Shown piece after piece: positions 1 through 9,256 of a stretch of DNA of 64,000 bases. Location of the stretch: contig NZ_WMDQ01000004.1 of assembly GCF_009707955.1 (NCBI RefSeq), positions 186,001 to 250,000 on the forward strand, given 5' to 3'. The notes beneath the pieces were generated by a model, which saw only the letters and a program-made list of their open reading frames with translations, searched no databases and was not told the origin of the DNA. Source of the stretch: Flavobacterium sp. LC2016-13. Lineage in GTDB: Bacteria; Bacteroidota; Bacteroidia; Flavobacteriales; Flavobacteriaceae. Both the position numbers and the translations under genes were made by a program. Within the stretch, counting starts at the first letter, position 1. Each line of letters begins with the position of its first letter.

Positions 1-2150
1 GTATTTTGCAATACTGTATTGGCATATTTTGCACGGACTTTGAAGGTATAAGTTCCGGGTGATAAGTTCTTGAAATTAACAGAGGATTTTGTGCTCCACT
101 CACTCCAGTCATTTTGAAATCCTTCTAATAAATACTGATATTCTGAATTGATGTATTTATTATATTCGGGAACAGTATAATTTAATATAATGTTGTTTTC
201 ATTCGATTTAAAACTTCCTTCTTCTTTTAAAACTACATCATTTGAAGTTTGATTTTGTTTATTTATTGAAATTTCTGTTATGGAAACGGTATAGTTTTTA
301 AAACTTAAATCGTCGATATTAAGCGTATAATAACCATCTGTTGTACCAATTAAATAAGTTGATTTTGAGATTTGGGTAATATTTTCAAAACCCAGCATTG
401 AGTTGGTTAAAGAAGACGGAATTGGTATTATATTCTGTTTTAATTGATTGCTCAATTTACTGGCAGAGAAATAATGAATGTAATTTTTAGAAAATAACCA
501 GATTTTATTAGACTTATCTACAATTAATTTTCCTGAGGTATATTCGTCTTTTTCAAAAATAGAACTTAATAGTTTATCTTTTTCGAATTGTTTTGTATTC
601 GGATTCAGTTTAAAAATTCCGCCTTTATAAGCATAATAAATCGCGTTATTAAATTTAGTTAAACTTGCATTTTTTCCTTTCTTTGGAGACGAATACGTAT
701 AAAACTCTTGTGTTTTTAAAAGCGAATTATCCAATTGTAATCTAAAAATACCTTTATATTCATGGCTTACATAAACTTCTAAATTTGGAGTAATTTCGAA
801 ATAACGAGAAGAATAACTGAAACCATCAATTTTATTCCTGAATTTCCATTGATTGTTTACTTTCTCTAAAACCGAAATTCCGTAGTAATTTCCCTGAAGC
901 AAAATGTTTCTATTGTTTGGAGAAGGTTCAAACTTCCAGGTTCCCGAGCCCGAAAAAATACTTCTCGCAGTTGTATTATCAATAATAAAAGTTCCTGAAT
1001 CATGACCGCAAAAAAGCGTATTGTCATAACTATGCAAAGACCAAACCTGTCCTTTTGTGCCACTTATAAACTGAAAATCGCCGTTGCTTTGATATTTTTT
1101 GCAAAACAATCCCTGATTTGTTCCTACATACAACATTCCGTTAAATTCAATTGATGCGTAAACCGTTCCCAGAACACCTGTATCATCTGTAAAACTATGC
1201 ACCGGCGTTTGCAGATTGATGCAGTTAATTCCGTTATCGAGACCAACCCAAACGTTCTGATCTTTATCTTCAAACAATGACAAAGCCGTATTATTGCTTA
1301 AACCTTTGCTTTGCGAAATATGATAATGGAATTTTCCTGAATTCGATAAAATAAAAATTCCATTAGAAACAGTTCCAAGAGCATAACTGCCATCCTGAAG
1401 TCTTTGGCTGCTATAAACAAAACTCGCTTTTATTTGTTCATCAATTTCTGTTGCAAAAGGTGTTAAAGTGGTTCCTGTAAGTTTATAAAATCCGTCTAAT
1501 TGCGTCTGAATCAACAAACCATCATCTATTGTAAACACATTGACAATCGTAAACTTTTTCAGTATAGGATTATCAGAAATCAATTTTCCTTTTCCTCCTT
1601 CTATCTCAAAAAGACCTTCATTTATGGTTTGATAATAAATAGAATTTTTAGTGCTAAACGATTTTATAACACCATTTTTAGGCGAAATAATTTTAAAGCT
1701 TTTTGTTTTTGTATCATAAATATAAATTCGGTTCAGCGATTGAAACAAAATCCATTGATCGTATTTTAAAATGTTCCAAAACTGTTCGTCATCCAGAATT
1801 TTATTTTTAATGGTATCGCTTAGCGAAGTATATTTTAATTTTCCATTAGCTTGGCGAGTCCAATATCCAAAATTCATATAACAACCAGTATAAACCTTAT
1901 TATCGATTACTTTTACAGATCGCATAATGGTTTCATTAGGCGTTGGATAAAGTTCCCAATTGGTCCCGTTATATTCTAAAAGCCCTTCATTATTAGCAAA
2001 ATACAAATAATTCTGTTCATCCTGCGAAATCATCCAACTCTGATTTCCAGCGCCATACACAGTCGACGGATATTTTACAATTGGAGGTAATTCCTGCGAA
2101 AACAGGATAGAACTGATCAAGAAACAAAGTAGAGAAAGGTTAGTCTTCAA
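1..2150 (-). CDS. Two-component-type sensor/regulator with beta-propeller and Y_Y_Y domain (3' end outside window)
   Basis: This gene runs leftward off the window, leaving about 716 residues from the N terminus. The first ~18 residues are a hydrophobic export signal ending in LFSQE. They are followed by many blades of the regulator-propeller type, with phrases such as QNVWVGLDNGINCI and SNKIWLFSKNYIHYF. Near the left edge is a Y_Y_Y (triple-tyrosine) domain, seen as YQYLLEGFQNDWSEWS followed by LSPGTYTFKVRAK. In this family a transmembrane helix and then either a histidine kinase or a LuxR/AraC-type output follow, but that part is missing here, so the output mode cannot be given. The start is inferred as TTG at 2150, because no in-frame ATG lies ahead of the signal peptide. 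Likely role: envelope sensing coupled to transcription. Confidence 0.82.
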   Translation of the reverse strand, partial: MKTNLSLLCFLISSILFSQELPPIVKYPSTVYGAGNQSWMISQDEQNYLYFANNEGLLEYNGTNWELYPTPNETIMRSVKVIDNKVYTGCYMNFGYWTRQANGKLKYTSLSDTIKNKILDDEQFWNILKYDQWILFQSLNRIYIYDTKTKSFKIISPKNGVIKSFSTKNSIYYQTINEGLFEIEGGKGKLISDNPILKKFTIVNVFTIDDGLLIQTQLDGFYKLTGTTLTPFATEIDEQIKASFVYSSQRLQDGSYALGTVSNGIFILSNSGKFHYHISQSKGLSNNTALSLFEDKDQNVWVGLDNGINCINLQTPVHSFTDDTGVLGTVYASIEFNGMLYVGTNQGLFCKKYQSNGDFQFISGTKGQVWSLHSYDNTLFCGHDSGTFIIDNTTARSIFSGSGTWKFEPSPNNRNILLQGNYYGISVLEKVNNQWKFRNKIDGFSYSSRYFEITPNLEVYVSHEYKGIFRLQLDNSLLKTQEFYTYSSPKKGKNASLTKFNNAIYYAYKGGIFKLNPNTKQFEKDKLLSSIFEKDEYTSGKLIVDKSNKIWLFSKNYIHYFSASKLSNQLKQNIIPIPSSLTNSMLGFENITQISKSTYLIGTTDGYYTLNIDDLSFKNYTVSITEISINKQNQTSNDVVLKEEGSFKSNENNIILNYTVPEYNKYINSEYQYLLEGFQNDWSEWSTKSSVNFKNLSPGTYTFKVRAKYANTVLQN

Positions 2151-2250
2151 TTGGTTGTGGTTATTTATTTATTCTAAAAACACTTCTAAAATAGAATATT
2201 TTATGCTGAAACAATAATTTTAACTAAAATAAAAGATTTTACAAACAACA

Positions 2251-2370
2251 CGCGGTTGTAACCACAGAAAACAATTACCATAATATAGCTTCCAGCGGTT
2301 GAAATCACTAGCAATACTTCAAACAATTTCCTAAGCATTTTAAACATAGCCTGTGGTTGAAACCAGTGGC
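2251..2370. repeat. Three degenerate GGTTGAAA-type mini-palindromes
   Basis: The 335-base gap between the sensor gene and uvrA holds three related short elements at 2251-2267, 2294-2309 and 2349-2370. They share a CGGTTGnAAnC core; the last reads CTGTGGTTGAAACCAGTGG and has the inverted core GGTTGAAACC. A 79-codon open frame across them has no family features and is probably chance. Apart from the uvrA promoter at 2460 nothing else is evident in this gap. Confidence 0.45.
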
Positions 2371-2459
2371 AAAATTTTGAGCTAATAATCAAACCCAAAC
2401 ATTGTAATTCTGTTAAAATTTGGAACAATGTCCTTAACAAAACTCAATTCAAAATTGAT

Positions 2460-2467
2460 TACTTTTG
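2460..2467 (+). promoter_or_regulatory. Bacteroidota -7 box of uvrA
   Basis: TACTTTTG fits TAnnTTTG and lies 18 bases before the ATG at 2486. A clear -33 TTG at standard spacing is not visible. The position supports the ATG at 2486 over the upstream TTG at 2474, which would leave almost no leader. Confidence 0.55.
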
Positions 2468-2485
2468 TAGAAATTGACTTTTTTT

Positions 2486-5284
2486 ATGCAAATTGATCTT
2501 TCTACACTCGACCCGAAACATAATATTATAATTAAAGGAGCGCAGGTACATAATTTAAAAAATGTAGATGTTGCTATTCCCCGTAACAAACTTGTTGTAA
2601 TTACAGGACTCTCAGGATCAGGTAAATCTAGCTTAGCATTTGATACTTTATATGCCGAAGGACAACGTCGTTATGTGGAGAGTTTATCATCATACGCACG
2701 TCAGTTTTTGGGACGTTTAGACAAACCAAAAGTTGAATATATAAAAGGAATTGCTCCGGCAATTGCGATCGAGCAAAAAGTAAACACAACCAATGCCCGT
2801 TCTACGGTTGGAACTTCAACAGAAATCTACGATTACGTTAAACTTTTATACGCCAGAATTGGCCGCACATATTCGCCGGTTTCCGGACAGGAAGTCAAAA
2901 AAAATACCGTTACCGATGTTGTTTCTGATGTAAAAAACTTTGAATTGGACAGCAAATGGATGTTGCTTTCTCCTATTCATCTTGAGGAAGGCAGACAACT
3001 CGAAGACAAACTAAAAGTATTGTTACAACAAGGTTTTGCACGTATTTTAGTCGATAACGAAATGGTTCGTTTAGACGATTTTACACCAACAGATCTTCAT
3101 AAATTAGACAACAAAGATATTTTACTAATCATTGACAGAATTGTTGTTAAGGATGAAGAAGAATTCTATAATCGTCTTGGCGACGCTGTTCAGACTGCTT
3201 TTTTTGAAGGAAAAGGAATTTGTTATCTACAGGAATTAGGTTCAGATAAAAGACTTACTTATTCGAATAATTTTGAATTAGACGGTATTACGTTTTTAGA
3301 ACCAAATGTTCATTTATTCAGTTTTAATAATCCGTACGGAGCTTGTCCGGTTTGTGAAGGTTACGGAAATATTATTGGAATTGATGCTGATTTGGTCGTT
3401 CCAAATACCTCTTTATCCGTTTTCGAAAGCGCCATTTATCCGTGGCGAGGCGATAGCATGAGCTGGTATAAAGACGAATTGGTAAAACATGCCTATAAAT
3501 TTGATTTCCCAATTCACAAACCTTATTTCGAGCTTTCAGAAGAGCAAAAAGATTTAGTCTGGAAAGGAAATCAATATTTTCAAGGTCTGAATGGTTTCTT
3601 TAAAGAACTCGAAGAAAAAAATTATAAGATTCAAAATCGTGTAATGTTATCACGCTATCGCGGAAAAACAAAATGTTACGCTTGTCGCGGAAAACGTTTA
3701 CGTGAAGAAGCTTCTTATGTAAAAATAAACGGAAAAACAGTTTCTGAATTAGTCGATTTGCCGATTAAACATTTGGTTACTTTTTTCAAAAATATCGATT
3801 TGGATGTTTACGAACAGCAAATCGCAAAACGTTTAATGGTAGAAATCAATAACCGTTTGTCATTTTTGACAGAAGTTGGTTTGGATTATCTAACGTTAAA
3901 CAGAAACTCTTCGACACTTTCAGGAGGAGAATCGCAACGTATAAACCTTGCCACTTCTCTTGGAAGTAGTTTGGTTGGTTCAATGTATATTTTAGATGAG
4001 CCAAGTATTGGTTTACATCCAAAAGATTCGGAACGATTGATTAAGGTTTTGCTTTCGTTACGCGATTTAGGCAATACCGTAATTGTCGTTGAACACGATG
4101 AAGATATTATGAAAGCTGCCGATATGATTATTGATATTGGTCCCGAAGCAGGAACTTTTGGAGGGAATTTAGTGGCTCAGGGAACTTACGATGAAATTTT
4201 GCAATCAGAATCTCTGACAGCGAAATATCTGAATGGAGATCTTGAAATTTCTGTTCCGAAGAAAAGACGAAAATTCAAAAATCATATTGAAATTATTGGT
4301 GCCAGAGAAAATAACTTAAAAAATATTAATGTTACTTTTCCTTTAGATGTTTTAACGGTAATTACCGGAGTTTCAGGAAGTGGAAAAAGTACTTTGATTA
4401 AAAAGATTTTATTTCCTGCAATGCAAAAAAAGCTGGAAAATGCAGCCGAAAAAGCAGGTCAGTTTAGCGAAATAAACGGTTCGTTTTCGCAAATCAAGCA
4501 CATCGAATATGTAGATCAAAACCCAATTGGAAGAAGCTCTAGATCGAATCCAGTAACGTATATTAAAGCTTATGATGATATTCGTGAATTGTACGCTAAA
4601 GAAAAATTATCTAAAATAAGAGGTTATCAGGCAAAACACTTTTCTTTTAATGTTGACGGAGGTCGTTGCGAAACTTGTAAAGGAGAAGGCTCTATAAACG
4701 TCGAAATGGTCTTTATGGCCGACGTTTCGCTACCATGTGAAACCTGCGGAGGAAAACGTTTCAAAAAAGAGATTTTAGAAATCAATTTTGATGATAAAAA
4801 TATCAACGATATTCTTACCATGACTATTGATGATGCGATTGCTTTTTTCGATAAAAACAAACAAGCTAAAATAACTCAAAAATTACAGCCGCTTCAGGAT
4901 GTTGGTTTGGGATATGTACAGTTAGGACAATCTTCTTCAACACTTTCCGGTGGTGAAGCACAACGTATTAAATTAGCATCATTTTTAGTAAAAGGTGCTA
5001 CAAAAGATAAAGCTTTGTTTGTATTCGATGAACCTACAACAGGTTTGCATTTTCATGACATCAAAAAATTATTGGCTTCTTTTGATGCTTTAATTGAAAA
5101 AGGCCATTCTATAATTGTAATTGAGCACAATCTTGATCTTATAAAATGTGCCGACTGGATTTTGGATTTAGGTCCGGAAGGTGGTGAAAATGGCGGTTAT
5201 TTATTAGCGGCAGGAACGCCCGAAGATATTGTAAAGGTAAAAGAATCTGTTACTGGAATTTATTTGAAGGATAAACTTCTTTAA
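2486..5284 (+). CDS. uvrA: Excinuclease ABC subunit A (UvrA)
   Basis: DNA-damage recognition ATPase of nucleotide excision repair; it loads UvrB onto lesions. At 932 residues it has the normal family length. Visible hallmarks are the first Walker A (GLSGSGKSS), the first zinc-binding module (CPVCEGYG and CYACRGKR), the first signature LSGGESQR with [11 protein letters not shown], the second Walker A (GVSGSGKST), the second zinc finger (CETCKGEG and CETCGGKR), and the second signature LSGGEAQR with [12 protein letters not shown]. Both ABC modules look intact. ATG at 2486 is preferred over a TTG 12 bases upstream because the promoter box sits just ahead. It is a single gene and ends at a strong terminator. 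Confidence 0.97.
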   Translation: MQIDLSTLDPKHNIIIKGAQVHNLKNVDVAIPRNKLVVITGLSGSGKSSLAFDTLYAEGQRRYVESLSSYARQFLGRLDKPKVEYIKGIAPAIAIEQKVNTTNARSTVGTSTEIYDYVKLLYARIGRTYSPVSGQEVKKNTVTDVVSDVKNFELDSKWMLLSPIHLEEGRQLEDKLKVLLQQGFARILVDNEMVRLDDFTPTDLHKLDNKDILLIIDRIVVKDEEEFYNRLGDAVQTAFFEGKGICYLQELGSDKRLTYSNNFELDGITFLEPNVHLFSFNNPYGACPVCEGYGNIIGIDADLVVPNTSLSVFESAIYPWRGDSMSWYKDELVKHAYKFDFPIHKPYFELSEEQKDLVWKGNQYFQGLNGFFKELEEKNYKIQNRVMLSRYRGKTKCYACRGKRLREEASYVKINGKTVSELVDLPIKHLVTFFKNIDLDVYEQQIAKRLMVEINNRLSFLTEVGLDYLTLNRNSSTLSGGESQRINLATSLGSSLVGSMYILDEPSIGLHPKDSERLIKVLLSLRDLGNTVIVVEHDEDIMKAADMIIDIGPEAGTFGGNLVAQGTYDEILQSESLTAKYLNGDLEISVPKKRRKFKNHIEIIGARENNLKNINVTFPLDVLTVITGVSGSGKSTLIKKILFPAMQKKLENAAEKAGQFSEINGSFSQIKHIEYVDQNPIGRSSRSNPVTYIKAYDDIRELYAKEKLSKIRGYQAKHFSFNVDGGRCETCKGEGSINVEMVFMADVSLPCETCGGKRFKKEILEINFDDKNINDILTMTIDDAIAFFDKNKQAKITQKLQPLQDVGLGYVQLGQSSSTLSGGEAQRIKLASFLVKGATKDKALFVFDEPTTGLHFHDIKKLLASFDALIEKGHSIIVIEHNLDLIKCADWILDLGPEGGENGGYLLAAGTPEDIVKVKESVTGIYLKDKLL

Positions 5285-5288
5285 AAAA

Positions 5289-5325
5289 AGGTTCTGAGGT
5301 TCTGAGATGCAAAGGGACAAAGGTT
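5289..5325. repeat. AAGGTTCTGAG-type intergenic repeat
   Basis: Directly after the uvrA stop the sequence repeats GGTTCTGAG twice and continues with GATGCAAAGGGACAAAGG. The same vocabulary recurs at 38667-38745 and, inverted, at 60831-60869, so it is a dispersed family rather than part of uvrA. Confidence 0.5.
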
Positions 5326-5330
5326 TTACT

Positions 5331-5357
5331 GTAGAGGCGCATGGCTGTGCGTCTATA
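5331..5357. repeat. Palindromic GCGCA/TGTGCGTC element
   Basis: An imperfect palindrome runs from GTAGAGGCGCA through a TGGC loop to TGTGCGTCTATA. Its G+C content is well above the surroundings. It looks like a REP-like palindrome, but only one copy was found in this window. Confidence 0.4.
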
Positions 5358-5389
5358 TTAAAGGTTTTTATAAATTCATATAAATTAAA

Positions 5390-5427
5390 AGCCCTAAATT
5401 AAATAAATTTAATTTAGGGCTTTTTTT
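5390..5427. terminator. Bidirectional terminator between uvrA and the 5446 gene
   Basis: AGCCCTAAATTAAAT (5390-5404) pairs perfectly with ATTTAATTTAGGGCT (5407-5421). A T-run follows on the plus strand and an A-run precedes it, so it can serve both convergent genes. Confidence 0.85.
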
Positions 5428-5445
5428 CGTTTTTCAGTGATTTTT

Positions 5446-5748
5446 TTATGCGACCAAACATTTCTCCTCGAAAGGCAAACCATCTTCGTCAATGGCTACC
5501 AATATCTTTTTCTGTTTAGAAGCTTCAACAGTAAGATATAGCCATGCAAATGACCATAATCCCAAGGTCAGGCAAAAAATGGTGAAATTCAAACCATGAT
5601 TCACTACCTTTCCTCCTTTAGAAAGAACTGCAAAAAGAAACTCGTCATTTCTCTCTTCAAGCGTAAATCCATTATGAATTTTATTCGATATCATATTAGA
5701 AAACACTTGCAAACTTTGTTCGTGGTTGAGGTGAATGTTTTTCATCAT
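5446..5748 (-). CDS. Small membrane protein of unknown function
   Basis: A 100-residue protein (99 if the second of two adjacent ATG codons is used). It has a charged N-terminal half, one hydrophobic stretch at about residues 52-74 (FTIFCLTLGLWSFAWLYLTV), and an acidic tail IDEDGLPFEEK. The pattern suggests a single membrane helix or short hairpin with a cytoplasmic helical N terminus. I do not recognise a family. It stands alone on the minus strand and ends at the terminator shared with uvrA. Coding status rests on the plausible composition and the dedicated terminator. Confidence 0.65.
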   Translation of the reverse strand: MMKNIHLNHEQSLQVFSNMISNKIHNGFTLEERNDEFLFAVLSKGGKVVNHGLNFTIFCLTLGLWSFAWLYLTVEASKQKKILVAIDEDGLPFEEKCLVA

Positions 5749-5843
5749 AATTATTTAAAAAATTTAACCCAAGAATAGTACTACTCTATACTATCGCAAT
5801 TTAACTTTTACCAAAGTGATTAGTCTTAGTAAACAGAAATTAT

Positions 5844-5895
5844 ATCGCTTTATTGTATTTTATAAGATAATGTTTATCTATTTTATTAAAGCGAT
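5844..5895. repeat. Nested hairpin upstream of the 5446 gene
   Basis: ATCGCTTTA (5844-5852) pairs with TAAAGCGAT (5887-5895), and inside it AGATAA pairs with TTATCT. It lies about 95-150 bases upstream of the 5446 gene start and downstream of the MscS gene. It could be an operator, a weak terminator or a small palindromic repeat. Confidence 0.35.
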
Positions 5896-5991
5896 GCTAA
5901 ATTTCTAATATAAAGTTAATTTTAATATAATTAATTACAAAATAAATACCTGTTAAAATTTAAAGTTTTTTAACTGTATATCAATTACTTA

Positions 5992-7641
5992 CTATTTTTT
6001 CTTAAAATTAAAGGTCGGAGATTCGTAATTTTTATCTAAATAATTCTCCGGAATTGTAGTGGTATTCCCATCTCTCAGAGCATTATAATGTGGTGACATG
6101 ATTTCGATTCCGGCCGCATTAAAACAGTCCTGAATATTTTGATGTAAGGAGGAATAGATTCTTGGCTGTTTCGTAGGTTCTTTCGTATAAACATTTATTT
6201 GATAGGAAACATAAAAATCATCTAAGCTTGTTTGCAAAACAAACGGTGCCGGTGTTTGTTCGGTCATATCAGTTTTTAAAGCGGCATCAATTAATGCTTT
6301 GTAAATATCCTTCCAAGGAACATCATAACCAATTGTAACAGTCGTATGAATCAATAAACCATTTGTTGAATCTTTGGTATTTGCAGAATAATTTGTAGAA
6401 GTACTCGATAAAACTGTGGCATTCGGGATTGTAATGTCTTCAAATTTTGGTGTTCTGATTCTTGTAACCAAAGCCGTTTTTTCGATTACTTCTCCGCTTA
6501 CATCCCCAATCTTAATAAAATCGCCAATCTTAAACGGACGCATATAAGTAATCACCAAACCGGCAACCATATTGGCAATTGCATTTGATGAACCTAATGA
6601 AAATAAGATTCCAACAAATACCGAAACACCTTTAAAAATAGGAGAATCTGATCCCGGCAAATACGGAAAAATTACCACTAACATAAAAGCATACGCCAAA
6701 AACCGAATAATATTGAATGTTGGTTTTGCCCAATCGCTGTAAAAACCATCTACTTTTATATTCTCCTTGTTAATTTCATCAACAAAAAATTTGATTATTT
6801 TAAGTGAATACCTGAAAATCAAAATAATTACAATTATTGTAAACAGATTTGGCAGAAAATCAACAAATCCCATTGTCGCAGATTTTATAGGCGTGAGCGT
6901 CCATTTTAAAATCGTAGTTGTATAAGCTTTTGTAGCGGGAAAAATACTAAAAAGTACCGGAAGCGTTAAGTAAACGATTATGATTAAAGTAATTACTTTT
7001 ATGATTCCAATAATCCGAATGATAACAAACTCTTGTTTTTCAGGAGTAAGCACATTTACATTATTATAGGTAAATCCTTTGAGAAATTTTTCTCTGTGAG
7101 TTGATACATAAGATTTTATTCGATTGAATATTTTAGAAACAAATAACAATACCAAACCCAGAATAAGGATTAATAAAGCTGTAAATCCGAGACGTTTTGG
7201 TAATAACGAATAGTTTTCGTTTTGGTACACAATTTCCTTTTTAATCGCGTTGTAATTACGTTTTGCAATTTCCTGAACTGATTTGTTTTCAGCTGTTGCA
7301 TCTGCATTTAAAACCGACATTAGTATTAAATCATTTTTATAAACAATGTCTAAACTAATATCCGAAGGAATAATTTTTAAAGAGTCAGCTTTAAAAAGAT
7401 CATTTTCATAAAGCGATTTAATCTTTCCCGTAATAGCCTTTGCCCTATTTTCGGCAGAAAATGATCCCACTTTATTATAAACATAAAAAAGCGTGTCTTT
7501 AAAAGGATTTACAGGATATCCTTTTAAAATTGGTTTTGTAACCTTAGGCTTTATTGTTTGTACATTCTCTTGTTGTGCAAAAGTTGCAAGAGAAAACAAA
7601 ATAGTGAAAAATGTCAAAAAACAAAGTAATTCCTTTTTCAT
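5992..7641 (-). CDS. Mechanosensitive ion channel family protein (MscS-type)
   Basis: Predicted pressure-gated channel of the inner membrane protecting against hypo-osmotic shock. The 549-residue chain starts with a signal peptide (to about residue 22, TFAQQ), followed by a ~120-residue periplasmic segment and about five membrane helices. The MscS pore/beta domain is seen at about 335-430: GSSNAIANMVAGLVITYMRP, then FKIGDFIKIGDVSGEV and FEDITIPNATVLSS. A C-terminal alpha/beta domain follows. The signal peptide plus extra N-terminal domain make it longer than classical MscS (about 286 residues), as is common in Bacteroidota. It appears monocistronic. Confidence 0.92.
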   Translation of the reverse strand: MKKELLCFLTFFTILFSLATFAQQENVQTIKPKVTKPILKGYPVNPFKDTLFYVYNKVGSFSAENRAKAITGKIKSLYENDLFKADSLKIIPSDISLDIVYKNDLILMSVLNADATAENKSVQEIAKRNYNAIKKEIVYQNENYSLLPKRLGFTALLILILGLVLLFVSKIFNRIKSYVSTHREKFLKGFTYNNVNVLTPEKQEFVIIRIIGIIKVITLIIIVYLTLPVLFSIFPATKAYTTTILKWTLTPIKSATMGFVDFLPNLFTIIVIILIFRYSLKIIKFFVDEINKENIKVDGFYSDWAKPTFNIIRFLAYAFMLVVIFPYLPGSDSPIFKGVSVFVGILFSLGSSNAIANMVAGLVITYMRPFKIGDFIKIGDVSGEVIEKTALVTRIRTPKFEDITIPNATVLSSTSTNYSANTKDSTNGLLIHTTVTIGYDVPWKDIYKALIDAALKTDMTEQTPAPFVLQTSLDDFYVSYQINVYTKEPTKQPRIYSSLHQNIQDCFNAAGIEIMSPHYNALRDGNTTTIPENYLDKNYESPTFNFKKK

Positions 7642-7734
7642 ATTCCGCTATAAATAAGTTAGTTATCTTCTAACAAATATAAAAACAAAATAGACTCGAA
7701 ATTAATTTACTTTTCGTTTATCGATAAAATCGTA

Positions 7735-9204
7735 TTAAATTTTAATTCCAACTTTATTTAAAAGATTGTTCATTACCTGATTTATTTCTGTTGAAATCTT
7801 AAATTTATAATTAAAATATAAGTATAAAATAGTAACTAAAATTGATTTTAAAGCAATTCCTATTAATGGATAAACGGGAAATTCCCAAAAATAAAACGCT
7901 AAAAACAAAGCAGCGGTTACCCCTAGAGAATACAAATTTTGTTTTGTAAAAGGATATAAATGAAGTTTCTTGACCACAAAAAGTAACTTAGCCAAACTAT
8001 AAAAAGTTATAGACAATAAAGTAGCAAATGCAGAACCCATAATACCATATAGCGGAATAAATATTACGTTAAGTATAAATGTCAAAACGACTAATCCTAA
8101 GCCTAAAAATAATACTGGTCGATAATATTTTGTATTAAAAATTATGGCATTATTATTTCCCAAAATCAAATCAAAATATTTTGATAAACCAATCATAAAA
8201 ACAACTGGAACACCTCCTCTATACTCTTCAGGAACTATTTCATAAAGTTGATTGATATTAACAAAAATACACAACATTACAAAACCTCCCACAATCTGAA
8301 GATTTATTGATGTTTTTTTGTATAAATCGTTCAATTCATCATGTTTGTTTTCATGCATCAATTTTGCCGTAATTGGATATACAATTTGATGCATTGCACG
8401 ACTCGGAACCGAAATAACCAGCGCAATATAAGTAGCAACAGAATAGTAAGCAATATTCTTAATTTCCATATATTGGTTTAACATTATTTTGTCTCCATCC
8501 AATAGTAAATTAGCAACACTTCCTGACAGAATAATATAGAAAGTATATTCCATTACATGTTTTACATTCTCTGGAATTGTAATCTGAAAATTGGGTTTCT
8601 TGATATAAAAAGCATAAAACATTGTAATTAAAAAAGCTACAAAATAAATTCCCGCAGTTACATATACAAACTCGATTAGGGTCATCCATTTAAAATACAA
8701 TCCTATTAAAGCAATTGATGAAAATAATCTCAGCCCGACTTCTTTAATAAAATTCCCAAAAACCGAATGCATATGCACTCTAGCCCACGCATAGAATATC
8801 TCAAAGTAAGCCATACAAATTCCAGTAAATGGAATCAATAACATAAATTCTTTAACTACAGGATTTTTCTTCGAAACAAAAGCAGTAATATCATCAAAGA
8901 AAAAGATTCCGATGATTCCTAACGGAATACACATTAAAACCGGAAATAAGGCTGTGAAGGACAAAAATTGTTCTCTTTCCTGTTCTGTTTTATATTGCGA
9001 ATAAAATTTGACCAATGTATTTTGCATTCCAATAGCAAACAAAGGCATAATAACATTTGCTGCCGAAAGAATGTAATTTGTTAATGCATAATAAGTTGCA
9101 CCAAGAAAAACAGGATATAAATAAAGTGTATTAATAGCTCCGATACCGAAACCTATATAAGTAATAATTGTATTTTTGAAAGACTGATTTAAAACAATAC
9201 CCAT
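7735..9204 (-). CDS. Wzx-like polysaccharide flippase (MOP superfamily)
   Basis: A 489-residue membrane protein with about 12-14 hydrophobic helices and short polar loops. The pattern is that of the oligosaccharidyl-lipid flippases that move undecaprenyl-linked glycans across the inner membrane. The N terminus (MGIVLNQSFKNTIITYIGFGIGAIN) is the usual amphipathic start before helix 1, and the middle motif LDGDKIMLNQYM resembles the family's conserved acidic loop. It is the last gene of a minus-strand run after a glycosyltransferase (52 bases upstream) and YfhO, so a role in surface-glycan assembly is likely. Substrate unknown. Confidence 0.85.
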   Translation of the reverse strand: MGIVLNQSFKNTIITYIGFGIGAINTLYLYPVFLGATYYALTNYILSAANVIMPLFAIGMQNTLVKFYSQYKTEQEREQFLSFTALFPVLMCIPLGIIGIFFFDDITAFVSKKNPVVKEFMLLIPFTGICMAYFEIFYAWARVHMHSVFGNFIKEVGLRLFSSIALIGLYFKWMTLIEFVYVTAGIYFVAFLITMFYAFYIKKPNFQITIPENVKHVMEYTFYIILSGSVANLLLDGDKIMLNQYMEIKNIAYYSVATYIALVISVPSRAMHQIVYPITAKLMHENKHDELNDLYKKTSINLQIVGGFVMLCIFVNINQLYEIVPEEYRGGVPVVFMIGLSKYFDLILGNNNAIIFNTKYYRPVLFLGLGLVVLTFILNVIFIPLYGIMGSAFATLLSITFYSLAKLLFVVKKLHLYPFTKQNLYSLGVTAALFLAFYFWEFPVYPLIGIALKSILVTILYLYFNYKFKISTEINQVMNNLLNKVGIKI

Positions 9205-9224
9205 TTTTGGATTTCTGATTTTAG

Positions 9225-9240
9225 TCCCGATGCCTCGGGA
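9225..9240. repeat. TCCCGA-TGCC-TCGGGA hairpin
   Basis: A six-base G+C-rich stem with a four-base loop in the 52-base gap between the glycosyltransferase stop and the flippase start. On the minus strand it is not followed by a T-run, so it is more likely a small palindrome or processing site than a terminator. Confidence 0.35.
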
Positions 9241-9256
9241 TAGATTTTTTTAAGCT

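Noticed and set aside
2201..2440. 79-codon open frame on the minus strand upstream of uvrA
   Set aside because: It covers the mini-repeat region, has an irregular hydrophobic composition without a signal-peptide or family pattern, and has no promoter or terminator.
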